NCBI GenBank assembly: GCA_002049785.1
Contig: MUKB01000033.1
Coordinates: 1 to 9,387, forward strand
Direction: 5' to 3'
Length of the DNA stretch: 9,387 bases
DNA from: Caldifarciminota bacterium 4484_100
GTDB taxonomy: Bacteria; Hydrothermota; Tepidihabitantia; SM23-42
Shown here: positions 1 to 6,622 of the stretch, piece by piece
How the letters are laid out: each line of letters begins with the position of its first letter
Position numbering within the stretch: the stretch's first letter is position 1
Program-made: the position numbers and the translations under genes
The notes under the pieces: generated by a model
What the model saw: the letters and a program-made list of their open reading frames with translations, nothing else
Database searches by the model: none
What the model was told of the DNA's origin: nothing

Positions 1-698
1 CGCTGGATCGAACACTCCCTTTCAAAAAGATGAACCGTATTTCCATAATTGTCCCTGAGCACCTGAAATTCGATATGCCTTGGCCTTTCAATATATTTCT
101 CCAAATAGACCGTTGCATCACCAAATGCACTCTTTGCCTCCCTTTGACCTGCTGCAATACTCGCCTCAAGTTCCTGTTCAGTTCGAACCACTCTCATACC
201 TTTTCCACCACCGCCAAGTGAAGCCTTGATAATAACCGGATAACCAACCTGCTGAGCCATCTTTTTGAATACCGAAAGATCAGTGGATTTCAGTTCCATC
301 CCTGGAATGATAGGAACACCTACATCCCTGACCGTATTACGCGATGCCAGTTTATCTCCCACTAAGGCAAGGGATCTGGAACCAGGACCGATAAATACGA
401 TATCATTATCTTCACAGGCCTTTGCAAATTCTGCATTTTCTGCCAGAAACCCATATCCGGGATGAATCGCCTCACAACCCGACCTCTTTGCTACATCAAT
501 AATTTTTTGTATATCCAGATAACTTTTCTGGGGTGCGGGTTCTCCAATGCAGTATGCATCATTCATATATTTGAGGTGGAGTGAATTCTTATCCACATCT
601 GAATAGACACCCACCACCTCAATCCCGAGTTCCTGACAGGCCCGAGCAACCCTGATTGCAATCTCACCCCGGTTGGCGATAAGGATTTTTTTAAACAT
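1..698 (-). CDS. Biotin carboxylase subunit of an acyl-CoA carboxylase (N-terminal part, runs off window)
   Basis: ATP-dependent carboxylation of biotin, the first half-reaction of an acyl-CoA carboxylase in the cytoplasm. I translated 232 codons by hand from the reverse complement. The N-terminus MFKKILIANRGEIAIR is the canonical start of the family. Further landmarks are HPGYGFLAEN (about 79-88), the GDK lysine K116, K159 followed by the ATP-binding glycine loop GGGGKGMR (162-169), RHIEFQV (207-213) and FERECSIQ at the window edge. The start at 698 is fixed by homology: upstream in frame there is no ATG before a TGA at 753-755. No clear Shine-Dalgarno precedes it, unlike most neighbours, and its leader is repeat DNA. 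Because the window cuts it, a fused biotin-carrier domain cannot be seen, so a methylcrotonyl-CoA carboxylase alpha chain (about 650 residues) and a stand-alone AccC-like subunit (about 450) are both possible. The nearby carboxyltransferase favours the former role. Confidence 0.95.
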   Translation of the reverse strand, partial: MFKKILIANRGEIAIRVARACQELGIEVVGVYSDVDKNSLHLKYMNDAYCIGEPAPQKSYLDIQKIIDVAKRSGCEAIHPGYGFLAENAEFAKACEDNDIVFIGPGSRSLALVGDKLASRNTVRDVGVPIIPGMELKSTDLSVFKKMAQQVGYPVIIKASLGGGGKGMRVVRTEQELEASIAAGQREAKSAFGDATVYLEKYIERPRHIEFQVLRDNYGNTVHLFERECSIQ

Positions 699-706
699 CT
701 GTGGAA

Positions 707-957
707 GATGGTTGTACGTTGTACGGCAGAGTCGTTCGGTATAAACAGGATATCAGAGACACAACTACAGATGGTTGTGCGTTATACGGCAGAGTCGTTC
801 GGTATAAACAGGATATCAGAGACACAACTACAGATGGTTGTACGGTGTACGGTATCGAAGTTCGGCACAAACCGGATATCAGAGACACAACTGCAGATGG
901 TTGTACGTTGTACGGCAGTGATACAAATGGTTGTTCGTTGTACGGCAGAGTCGTTCG
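707..957. repeat. 63-bp tandem repeat array (three full and two partial copies)
   Basis: Full units lie at 707-769, 770-832 and 833-895, each exactly 63 bp and beginning GATGGTTGT on the plus strand. By eye, units 1 and 2 differ at 2 of 63 positions and units 1 and 3 at 10 of 63. A fourth copy stops after about 23 bp (896-918). Eight unrelated bases follow, and then a 32-bp partial copy (926-957) matches unit 1 at 30 of 32. Each unit contains the internal direct repeat TTGTACG-TTGTACG, weakened in units 2 and 3. The array ends only 8 bp before the biotin carboxylase start codon, so it forms that gene's 5' leader. There are no unique spacers, so it is not a CRISPR array. Confidence 0.95.
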
Positions 958-980
958 TAGTCCGAAATCTGAAATGGTGT

Positions 981-1025
981 TCTGGTTTTTCTCGTTTTTC
1001 TGGTTTCTCTGGTTTTTCTGGTTGA
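981..1025. repeat. 9-bp pyrimidine-rich tandem repeat
   Basis: Five consecutive 9-bp units of the form TCTGGTTTT lie at 981-989, 990-998 (TCTCGTTTT), 999-1007 (TCTGGTTTC), 1008-1016 and 1017-1025 (last one degenerate, TCTGGTTGA). The plus strand is almost pure T/C/G and the minus strand is purine-rich. The period of three codons keeps frames open, producing an Asn-Gln-Lys-rich string on the minus strand that I regard as non-coding. Confidence 0.85.
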
Positions 1026-1055
1026 AAAAATTTAGACCCTGAAATAAATTCAGGG
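1025..1055 (-). terminator. Possible rho-independent terminator of the upstream operon
   Basis: A perfect 7-bp stem CCCTGAA / TTCAGGG (1037-1043 with 1049-1055) closes a 5-base loop. On the minus strand it is followed after six bases by a run of six T (complement of 1025-1030). It sits about 150 bp after the hydratase stop codon, a suitable place to end the operon. The stem is short and moderate in GC and the T run is not immediately adjacent, so this is a weak candidate. A T run also lies on the plus-strand side (1063-1069), so it could be bidirectional or simply repeat-associated. Confidence 0.35.
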
Positions 1056-1153
1056 GGACATCCTTTTTTAAATCCGAAAGCCGAAATTCGAAATCCGCAA
1101 TGTCGTTCTTATTCAGCATCAAGAACTCAGAATTATTCATCGATTCTTGCATC

Positions 1154-1183
1154 ACCGACCATGCCGTATAACGATTCACCATC
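1154..1183 (-). repeat. Diverged inverted copy of the 63-bp repeat unit
   Basis: Read on the minus strand from 1183, this 30-bp stretch begins GATGGT, then matches CGTTATACGGCA exactly, then GTCG. Those are the same blocks at the same spacing as the start of unit 2 of the 63-bp array on the plus strand (770-799). By eye about 23 of 30 positions agree. It therefore looks like a degenerate copy in opposite orientation, about 200 bp beyond the end of the array. Confidence 0.6.
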
Positions 1184-1203
1184 CTTATGTATCGCTCTTT
1201 TCC

Positions 1204-1998
1204 TTAAACTGAGGTCCATTTCGGTTTTCTCTTTTCTAAAAACGCATTCATCCCTTCCTGCCCTTCCTCAGAAACTCTCATTCGTGCAATAACCTCCGCA
1301 GTATATCGCTTTACCTCTTCCCAATCCATTCCCGGAACATTTCTTATAAGTTCCTTGCATCTCTTTATGGCCTCTGGACCACTTGAAAGGAGTTGATCCA
1401 CCAAATGGTCAACCGCCTCATCCAGTTTTTCAAGTGGAACTACCATATTCAAAAGACCTGCATTCAACGCCTTCTGAGCAGTAAGCCTTTCTCCGGTCAG
1501 GAAGAATTCTCGACACCTTCCTTCACCGCACTTTTTTATCACATACGGAGAAATACAGGCGGGTATCAAACCCAATTTCACTTCACTGAAACTGAATTTT
1601 GCATTTTCCGCTCCAATCGCAATATCACAGACCGCAACAAGACCGGTTCCCCCACCGATTGCAGTACCATTCACGCGGGCAATAGTGGGTTTAGAGCAGG
1701 TGTATATCTTATATAACATCTCCGAAAGGGCCAAGGACCCCTGAAGATTTTCATCATAGGAAAAATCCTTTACCCGCTTCATCCAGTTGAGGTCAGCACC
1801 AGCGCAGAATGATTTCCCTCTACCCGTAAGAATCACCACCCGTAAATCTCTATTCTCCTCGATATCATCGAAGACCGTAATCAATTCATTTATCATTATA
1901 TCATTGAATGCATTATGGATTTCGGGTCGATTAAAGACAACCCTTGCCACCCGCTTTTCTATCTCATATAATAGCGTCTGGAATCGGTTTTCAGCCAT
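1204..1998 (-). CDS. Enoyl-CoA hydratase family protein, methylglutaconyl-CoA hydratase (LiuC)-like
   Basis: Crotonase-fold protein of 264 residues, the usual family length, predicted to interconvert 3-methylglutaconyl-CoA and HMG-CoA. Seen: oxyanion-hole segment SFCAGADLNWMKR (63-75), second oxyanion segment GTAIGGGTGLVAVCDIA (111-127), acid/base Glu139 in FSEVKLGLIPACISPYV (137-153), and a C-terminal EGQEGMNAFLEKRKPKW trimerisation-type tail. As recalled, CAGADLNWMKR and LGLIPA-ISPYV are hallmarks of bacterial LiuC/GnyH hydratases. The first catalytic Glu of ordinary crotonases (GGGCEL in the rat enzyme) is Gly119 here, as I recall for LiuC types. Start: a TTG at 2013 is in frame, but I prefer ATG at 1998, preceded by AAGGGAAAGG. 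It lies 23 bp after the cupin and is the last gene before the repeat region. Its place beside a methylcrotonyl-CoA carboxylase subunit supports the substrate. Another short-chain enoyl-CoA specificity is possible. Confidence 0.9.
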   Translation of the reverse strand: MAENRFQTLLYEIEKRVARVVFNRPEIHNAFNDIMINELITVFDDIEENRDLRVVILTGRGKSFCAGADLNWMKRVKDFSYDENLQGSLALSEMLYKIYTCSKPTIARVNGTAIGGGTGLVAVCDIAIGAENAKFSFSEVKLGLIPACISPYVIKKCGEGRCREFFLTGERLTAQKALNAGLLNMVVPLEKLDEAVDHLVDQLLSSGPEAIKRCKELIRNVPGMDWEEVKRYTAEVIARMRVSEEGQEGMNAFLEKRKPKWTSV

Positions 1999-2021
1999 AT
2001 CCTTTCCCTTCAATATCGTCT

Positions 2022-2342
2022 CTATTCACCCTTTGTCTTGGTCTTAATCGGCTCAATCAACAATATCCAGGCCGGCCCTTTTGAACGGGAACGATGCCTT
2101 GTCCCCCTTTTTATCAAACAACCTTCGTTTTCGGTTAGGTCAACCGAACTCTCTTCGGTATCGATCGATATCCTGCCCTTCAACACCAAAAAGAACTCAT
2201 CTTCATCCTGATGGGTATGCCAGTGATACTCACCATCTATCTTTGCAATACGCATCGCAGTATCATTGATATAAGCAACATCCTTAGGTTGCCAGGGTTC
2301 TTTAATCTCTTTGATTAACTCTTTAAAACATATCTTTTTCAT
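2022..2342 (-). CDS. Small single-domain cupin protein
   Basis: Cytosolic protein of 106 residues with one cupin beta-barrel. Motif 1 is G37-x4-H42-T-H44-x4-E49 followed by FFLVLKG (50-56). Motif 2 ends in the RGTRHRS segment with His83. Together these give the usual 3-His/1-Glu metal site. No signal peptide or membrane segment. The catalytic or sensory role is unknown; cupins of this size include metal-dependent isomerases, dioxygenases and small-ligand sensors, and nothing seen here separates them. An in-frame ATG at 2375 would overlap the upstream carboxyltransferase gene. I chose ATG 2342 because AAAGGGGG stands 4 bases ahead of it and leaves a clean 16-bp gap. Its position between two steps of the methylcrotonyl/methylglutaconyl pathway suggests an accessory role in that pathway, but this is inference from context only. 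Confidence 0.85.
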   Translation of the reverse strand: MKKICFKELIKEIKEPWQPKDVAYINDTAMRIAKIDGEYHWHTHQDEDEFFLVLKGRISIDTEESSVDLTENEGCLIKRGTRHRSRSKGPAWILLIEPIKTKTKGE

Positions 2343-2346
2343 CAGA

Positions 2347-2354
2347 CCCCCTTT
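2347..2354 (-). promoter_or_regulatory. Ribosome binding site fixing the cupin start
   Basis: AAAGGGGG on the minus strand lies 4 bases before the ATG at 2342. It selects the shorter 106-residue cupin over an in-frame ATG at 2375 that would overlap the previous gene. Confidence 0.65.
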
Positions 2355-2358
2355 CTTA

Positions 2359-3966
2359 TCACATTCTGAAGACACCGAACTTATGTTCAGGGATTGGAGC
2401 GTTCAGGGACATTGAAATCGCCAGACCCAATATCTCCCGCGTATCGAGTGGATCGATGATACCGTCATCCCATAATCGGGCGGTTGAATAGTAGGCACTC
2501 GATTCGTATTCATACTTGGCAAGAATCGGTTTACGAATCTCCTCAATCTCCTCCGGGGTCAGTTTCTTACCCTGTTTGGTCAGCGCCTTCACCTTTATAT
2601 CGGTCAATACACCTGCCGCCTGTTCACCACCCATCACACAGATTTTTGCAGTAGGCCACATCCATAAAAGTCTCGGTCCATAGGCCCGGCCACACATCCC
2701 GTAGTTTCCTGCTCCATAGGAATTTCCCACAATAATCGTAAACTTGGGAACCTGGGCATTTGCTACCGCATGAATCAATTTCGCACCATCCTTGGCAATA
2801 CCTCCATGTTCATATCTCTTTCCAACAATAAACCCGGTTATATTCTGGAGAAAGAGGATCGGTATCCTGCGCACCGCACACATTGAAACAAAATGGGCAC
2901 CCTTTTGTGAAGATTCAGAAAACAGCACCCCGTTGTTCGCCAGAATCCCTACCGGATAACCCATTATCCGTGCAAAACCACAGACCAAGGTCGTGCCATA
3001 AAGGGCCTTGAATTCCTGGAATTCACTATTATCCACAATTCGGGCAATCACCTCTCTCATATCAAAGGGCTTTTTCAGGTCGGCCGGTATGATACCATAA
3101 AGTTCAGCAGGGTCATAAGCGGGCGGTTTCGGCTCATACCTTTCTAAAGGATATTTCTTCTGTTCAGGAAGGTTCTCAATGATATTCCTGGTTATCATTA
3201 ATGCCTGTTCATCATCTTCGGCATAATGGTCAGCAACTCCGGAAATCCGACAATGAACATCCGCACCGCCCAGCTCCTCTTCAGTAACGACCTCACCGGT
3301 TGCCGCCTTAACCAGAGGAGGACCCCCGATATATATCGTGCCGACGCCCTTAACAATCACCACCTCATCACTCATTGCCGGCTGATATGCACCACCTGCG
3401 GTGCAGAATCCCAATACTACAGATATCTGCGGGATATTTTCTGCGGACATCCTGGCCTGATTATAGAAGATCCGACCGAAATGGAATTTATCCGGGAATG
3501 TTCCCACCTGTAGGGGTAGAAATATTCCACCAGAATCAACCAGATAGATGCAGGGAAGACGATTCTCCATTGCAATCTCCTGGGCGCGGATATGTTTCTT
3601 TATCGTCTCCGGTATATATGTCCCACCTTTGACTGTAGCATCATGGGCGACAACCATTACCTCTTTATTATGAACAATACCAACCCCGGTAATAATGGCC
3701 GCAGCCGGATGGGCATTATCATACATATCCCAGGCCGCCAAAGGACTCAACTCAAGGAATGGAGTGTCAGGGTCAAAGAGAAGTTTTAATCTCTCCCGCA
3801 CGAAGAGTTTGTTTCGCTTCTTATGCTTCTCATGCATATGAGGAGGTCCACCCTTTCTCACCTGGGCAAGCCGTTCCCTGAGAACCTTCACCGCCTGTTC
3901 CATCGCCTTCTTATTCTCTTTAAACTCAGGGCTGTTCGGGTTAATATGCGATTCGAGTCTTTCCAT
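2359..3966 (-). CDS. Acyl-CoA carboxylase carboxyltransferase subunit, methylcrotonyl-CoA carboxylase beta (LiuB)-like
   Basis: Transfers CO2 from carboxybiotin to an acyl-CoA; best fit is 3-methylcrotonyl-CoA to 3-methylglutaconyl-CoA. The 535 residues hold two crotonase-like halves. N-half: VRERL-LLFDP-TPFLELS (56-74), [22 protein letters not shown] (109-132), [17 protein letters not shown] (136-153), [12 protein letters not shown] (162-174), [14 protein letters not shown] (188-201). C-half: [12 protein letters not shown] (301-312), [15 protein letters not shown] (346-360), [12 protein letters not shown] (370-382), [19 protein letters not shown] (414-432), [10 protein letters not shown] (445-454). 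The end FGVFRM closely matches the FGIFRM end of human MCCB. From memory of MCCB the whole chain aligns well, and it lacks the features I would expect of a propionyl-CoA-specific PccB. ATG 3966 is chosen although its Shine-Dalgarno is weak, because NSPEF-EN is conserved near the N-terminus of the family. Twelve bp follow the DUF35 gene. The biotin carboxylase partner is probably the gene at the left edge, 1.66 kb downstream. Confidence 0.93.
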   Translation of the reverse strand: MERLESHINPNSPEFKENKKAMEQAVKVLRERLAQVRKGGPPHMHEKHKKRNKLFVRERLKLLFDPDTPFLELSPLAAWDMYDNAHPAAAIITGVGIVHNKEVMVVAHDATVKGGTYIPETIKKHIRAQEIAMENRLPCIYLVDSGGIFLPLQVGTFPDKFHFGRIFYNQARMSAENIPQISVVLGFCTAGGAYQPAMSDEVVIVKGVGTIYIGGPPLVKAATGEVVTEEELGGADVHCRISGVADHYAEDDEQALMITRNIIENLPEQKKYPLERYEPKPPAYDPAELYGIIPADLKKPFDMREVIARIVDNSEFQEFKALYGTTLVCGFARIMGYPVGILANNGVLFSESSQKGAHFVSMCAVRRIPILFLQNITGFIVGKRYEHGGIAKDGAKLIHAVANAQVPKFTIIVGNSYGAGNYGMCGRAYGPRLLWMWPTAKICVMGGEQAAGVLTDIKVKALTKQGKKLTPEEIEEIRKPILAKYEYESSAYYSTARLWDDGIIDPLDTREILGLAISMSLNAPIPEHKFGVFRM

Positions 3967-3978
3967 TATTAATAGCCG

Positions 3979-4368
3979 CTACACAAGAACCGCTTTATAA
4001 CCATAACAGATGATTCCGGTCTTTCCCTCAGGATACATCTTCCTGAAGACAATCTTCACCGGTTTGCCGACTCCAAGGTCCTCTGGTTTACAGTCCACCA
4101 CCTGTGTAGTAATCCTTACACCCTCATTCAGTTCCACAATCGCGATACTATAGGGAACCTGGGATGAATACTGAGTCGGCGCCACCCGGATTGTTGTGAA
4201 GGTAACAATCTTGCCCTGGTCCGAAAGTCTTGTCCGTTCAAAATTTCGACCACCACAATGGGGACAGATCTGTCGGGGCGGGAAAGAAATCCGGCCACAG
4301 TTCTTACACTTATTTGCTTCAAGTCGATACCGCTGTGGTATCTCCCTTGTATATCTTGGTGTAGGCAT
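3979..4368 (-). CDS. DUF35 Zn-ribbon/OB-fold protein, thiolase-HMG-CoA synthase scaffold type
   Basis: Protein of 129 residues with an N-terminal rubredoxin-like zinc ribbon, C21-x2-C24 and C35-x2-C38, followed by an OB-fold (about 45-129) with the typical GKIVTFTTI and YSIAIVELNEGVRI strands. In the archaeal thiolase/HMG-CoA synthase complex a DUF35 protein of this kind holds the two enzymes together so that acetoacetyl-CoA is channelled between them. That is family knowledge, and here it is supported by immediate adjacency to both partners. ATG 4368 is preceded by AGGAGG overlapping the thiolase stop codon, with a 9-bp gap, so translation is probably coupled. Related DUF35 proteins also accompany other SCP2-type thiolases and steroid-degradation enzymes, but the neighbours here make the HMG-CoA synthase role the best reading. 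Confidence 0.92.
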   Translation of the reverse strand: MPTPRYTREIPQRYRLEANKCKNCGRISFPPRQICPHCGGRNFERTRLSDQGKIVTFTTIRVAPTQYSSQVPYSIAIVELNEGVRITTQVVDCKPEDLGVGKPVKIVFRKMYPEGKTGIICYGYKAVLV

Positions 4369-4377
4369 ACAACCTCC

Positions 4378-5529
4378 TTATTCCGCTAATTTGAATATAT
4401 GAACAACCGATGAGGCACCAGAACCACCCATATTCTGGGTCAAACCGATATGGACATCCTTGAGTTGCCGTTTATCCGCATTTCCTCTCAGTTGTTCAAC
4501 CACTTCGAAGACCTGGGCGATACCGGTCGCACCAACCGGATGTCCCTTTGCCTTCAGACCACCGGAACTATTTACCGGAATCTTGCCATCCAGCGCGGTA
4601 TTGCCCGCTTCAATAAATGGACCACCCTTTCCTTTCTCGACAAAACCGAGTTCTTCAACAATACACAGTTCAGCAATCGAAAAACAGTCATGCACCTCAG
4701 CAAAATCAATCTTTTCCGGCCCTATCCCTGCCATCTTATATGCCCGCTCAGCCGACCGTTTAACTGCATTCAGGACAGTAATATCATCCCTTTGATGAAG
4801 GGCAAGGTAGTCGGTAGCCGCACCCGAGCCGATAATCTTAACTGCGGGTCTTTTTGCTTTCTTCATAACTTCCTCAGAAACCAGTATTGCACAGGCAGCA
4901 CCATCAGATACCGGAGAACTGTCAAGGATCGTAAGGGGGTCTGCAACCAGTGTTGCATTGATAACCTGGTCCAGGGTCACCTCGTTCTGAAACTGGGCAT
5001 TGGGATTTAATGAACCGTTGTGATGATTCTTCACCGAGACCGCAGCAAGCTGTTTTCTTGTGGTGCCGAATCGTGCGATGTGTGCCCGGGCAATCAGGGC
5101 ATAGAGTCCGGGGAATGTTACACCCTGATAGACCTCATATTCCTGGTCTGCAGCGGTGGCCAAGGCCGCAGTAACATCCGCACCGTCGGTCATCTTTTCA
5201 ACCCCGCCGACCAGAACAATATTACTGTTTCCAGACGCCACCTCAAAGAATCCCATTCTTAAAGCCATTCCACCAGAACAACAGGCAGACTCTACCCTTA
5301 CTGCAGGAACCGGTGCCGAACCGAGATAATCAGCCATCAATGCACCTATATGCTCCTGCCCTACAAATAGACCAGTTGTCATTGCACCTACATACATTGA
5401 TTCAATATGGTCAACCCCGGCATCATCGATTGCCGAAAGTGCCGCTTCAACAAATATCTGCCTGAGGGACTTTCCCCAGAGCTCACCGAACTTTGTCATC
5501 CCTACGCCGATTATGTAGACATCACGCAT
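4378..5529 (-). CDS. Acetyl-CoA C-acetyltransferase, SCP2-type/archaeal-type thiolase
   Basis: Predicted to condense two acetyl-CoA to acetoacetyl-CoA, or to cleave acetoacetyl-CoA. The 383 residues show the thiolase fold: nucleophile Cys83 in ESACCSGG (80-87), [14 protein letters not shown] (205-218), [10 protein letters not shown] with His280, and the C-terminal [14 protein letters not shown] with His330. The final [14 protein letters not shown] segment is the SCP2/archaeal style rather than the CxGGG style of FadA/AtoB enzymes. Position 84 is Cys where CASG is commoner, giving two adjacent cysteines at the active site. ATG 5529 follows the HMG-CoA synthase stop by 9 bp, with AAGGGGG overlapping that stop. 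Gene order HMG-CoA synthase, thiolase, DUF35 is the same as in archaeal mevalonate operons, which supports acetoacetyl-CoA as product. A longer-chain or branched 3-ketoacyl-CoA specificity cannot be excluded from sequence. Confidence 0.93.
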   Translation of the reverse strand: MRDVYIIGVGMTKFGELWGKSLRQIFVEAALSAIDDAGVDHIESMYVGAMTTGLFVGQEHIGALMADYLGSAPVPAVRVESACCSGGMALRMGFFEVASGNSNIVLVGGVEKMTDGADVTAALATAADQEYEVYQGVTFPGLYALIARAHIARFGTTRKQLAAVSVKNHHNGSLNPNAQFQNEVTLDQVINATLVADPLTILDSSPVSDGAACAILVSEEVMKKAKRPAVKIIGSGAATDYLALHQRDDITVLNAVKRSAERAYKMAGIGPEKIDFAEVHDCFSIAELCIVEELGFVEKGKGGPFIEAGNTALDGKIPVNSSGGLKAKGHPVGATGIAQVFEVVEQLRGNADKRQLKDVHIGLTQNMGGSGASSVVHIFKLAE

Positions 5530-5538
5530 CTTACCCCC

Positions 5539-6585
5539 TTACTCGTTCATAATAATCTTACCGCGGAATTTCGCATACTGACCATAGTCCAAGTAAATCG
5601 GTTCGCGTGACAGCATCTCCTGAACCTTTTGGGCTCGGTCCCGCACCTGTTCGATTCGTTCGGTTACCTTGAAGATGAATGCGTCGCTTCCTGCTCCAGA
5701 ACCGAACGAGACGAGCAGTATCAGATCACCCGGTTTTGCAATATCCAGGGTTGCGGAAAAGCCGGTGGGTGAAGAGCCAGAATATGTATTACCCATCGTC
5801 GGCACAATCCAGCCCGGCTCAAGCTGTTCCCTCTTAAACCCGAGCCGCTTTCCTGCACTCAGGGGAAACTTTCCATTGGGCATATGAAAAACCGCATACT
5901 TAAAATCTTCAGGTTTGAGATTACTCTTCTTCAGTATCGCCCTACCCGCACCAAGAATATGTTTGAAATATGCAGGCGCACCAGTGAATCGACCACCATG
6001 TAGTGGATAAAACGCACCTTCCCTTCGCCAGAAATCTGCGGTATCTGTAGCATAAGAATATGTATCAATCACTTCGGCGATGACCTTTTCCCGACCAAAG
6101 ATAAATGCCGAACCACCTGCCGAGGCAGAAAATTCCAGGGCATCTCCTGGTGCACCCTGGGATGTGTCAGCACCAATCGCCATCGCATACTTCACCAGTT
6201 CCGCCTTTACCTGAGAATAGGCAACAAACATCGCCTCGGTTCCTGCCTTACAGGCAAATTCATAATCTGCAATATGGACCTCTGGGGTAATTCCCAGAAC
6301 CTCGGCAACAACCGTACCCGATGGTTTCACTGCATAGGGATGGGATTCAGAACCGATATAAAGTGAACCAATCTCTCCGGGTTCAATATCCGCCCGTTTT
6401 AATGCATTCCGTGCCGCCTCTACTGAAATCGTAATCGTATCCTCATCCGGACCAGGCACGGTCTTTTCCTTGAGGAGTAGACCCCGTTTCACCGTCTCCG
6501 GGTCCCTTCCCCATTGTCGGGCAATATCATCGGCCCGGATACGAAATCTTGGCAGATAGGAACCATAGCCAACGATTCCAATCAT
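5539..6585 (-). CDS. Hydroxymethylglutaryl-CoA synthase, archaeal type
   Basis: Condenses acetyl-CoA with acetoacetyl-CoA to HMG-CoA. The 348 residues match the short archaeal class. It opens MIGIVGYGSYLPRFRI and keeps the full catalytic set as I align it: Glu80 in IGSESHPYAVKPS, nucleophile Cys112 in DYEFACKAGTEAM, and His234 in FHMPNGKFP, with GNTYSGSSP (265-273) and SFGSGAGSDAF (293-303) near the active site. The tail YLDYGQYAKFRGKI is also archaeal-like. ATG 6585 has AGGAGG 4 bases upstream. It follows the gamma-lyase by 37 bp and leads the HMG-CoA synthase/thiolase/DUF35 block. In most organisms this enzyme feeds mevalonate and isoprenoids, yet no mevalonate gene is visible and the block lies among leucine-pathway genes. 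A KAS III-like enzyme is unlikely given the Glu/Cys/His pattern. Confidence 0.93.
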   Translation of the reverse strand: MIGIVGYGSYLPRFRIRADDIARQWGRDPETVKRGLLLKEKTVPGPDEDTITISVEAARNALKRADIEPGEIGSLYIGSESHPYAVKPSGTVVAEVLGITPEVHIADYEFACKAGTEAMFVAYSQVKAELVKYAMAIGADTSQGAPGDALEFSASAGGSAFIFGREKVIAEVIDTYSYATDTADFWRREGAFYPLHGGRFTGAPAYFKHILGAGRAILKKSNLKPEDFKYAVFHMPNGKFPLSAGKRLGFKREQLEPGWIVPTMGNTYSGSSPTGFSATLDIAKPGDLILLVSFGSGAGSDAFIFKVTERIEQVRDRAQKVQEMLSREPIYLDYGQYAKFRGKIIMNE

Positions 6586-6622
6586 TAAACCTCCTTTTTA
6601 AGTCTCAACAATTGCGCCGGGT

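Larger units (their letters stand above)
699..1203. other. 505-bp repeat-rich intergenic region without a convincing gene
   Basis: This is the only long gap in the window. It separates the hydratase stop from the biotin carboxylase start. Going from the biotin carboxylase side it holds a 63-bp tandem repeat array (707-957), short CCGAAAT-type strings (961-975 and 1071-1099), a 9-bp pyrimidine array (981-1025), a hairpin (1037-1055) and a diverged inverted copy of the repeat unit (1154-1183). Reading frames stay open across it on both strands only because the repeat periods are multiples of three. I see no conserved protein, tRNA or structured RNA. A promoter for the biotin carboxylase gene may lie here, but I could not pick convincing -35/-10 boxes. 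Confidence 0.8.

Noticed and set aside
30..465. Plus-strand frames at 30-221 and 265-465
   Set aside because: Both are antisense to the biotin carboxylase gene, which reads without interruption through this stretch.
740..765. Possible -35/-10 promoter inside each repeat unit on the minus strand (TTGTGT ... TATACC)
   Set aside because: The boxes match consensus poorly and the spacing is about 15 bases. It is suggestive only and not listed as a feature.
707..957. CRISPR array
   Set aside because: Units are contiguous 63-bp tandem copies with no unique spacers between them, and no cas gene is nearby.
701..1042. Two overlapping plus-strand frames over the repeat array
   Set aside because: Same cause: 63-bp periodicity keeps several frames open at once. 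Two frames giving different repeats from the same DNA argues against either being coding.
691..1182. Open frame of 163 codons on the minus strand with 21-residue repeats
   Set aside because: It is made almost wholly of the 63-bp and 9-bp repeats and CCGAAAT strings, whose periods are multiples of three. It has no properly spaced ribosome binding site and overlaps the biotin carboxylase start. Low-complexity composition changes abruptly from segment to segment.
4450..5010. 186-codon plus-strand frame
   Set aside because: It lies antisense to the thiolase gene, whose catalytic motifs are intact; it shows no recognisable domain.
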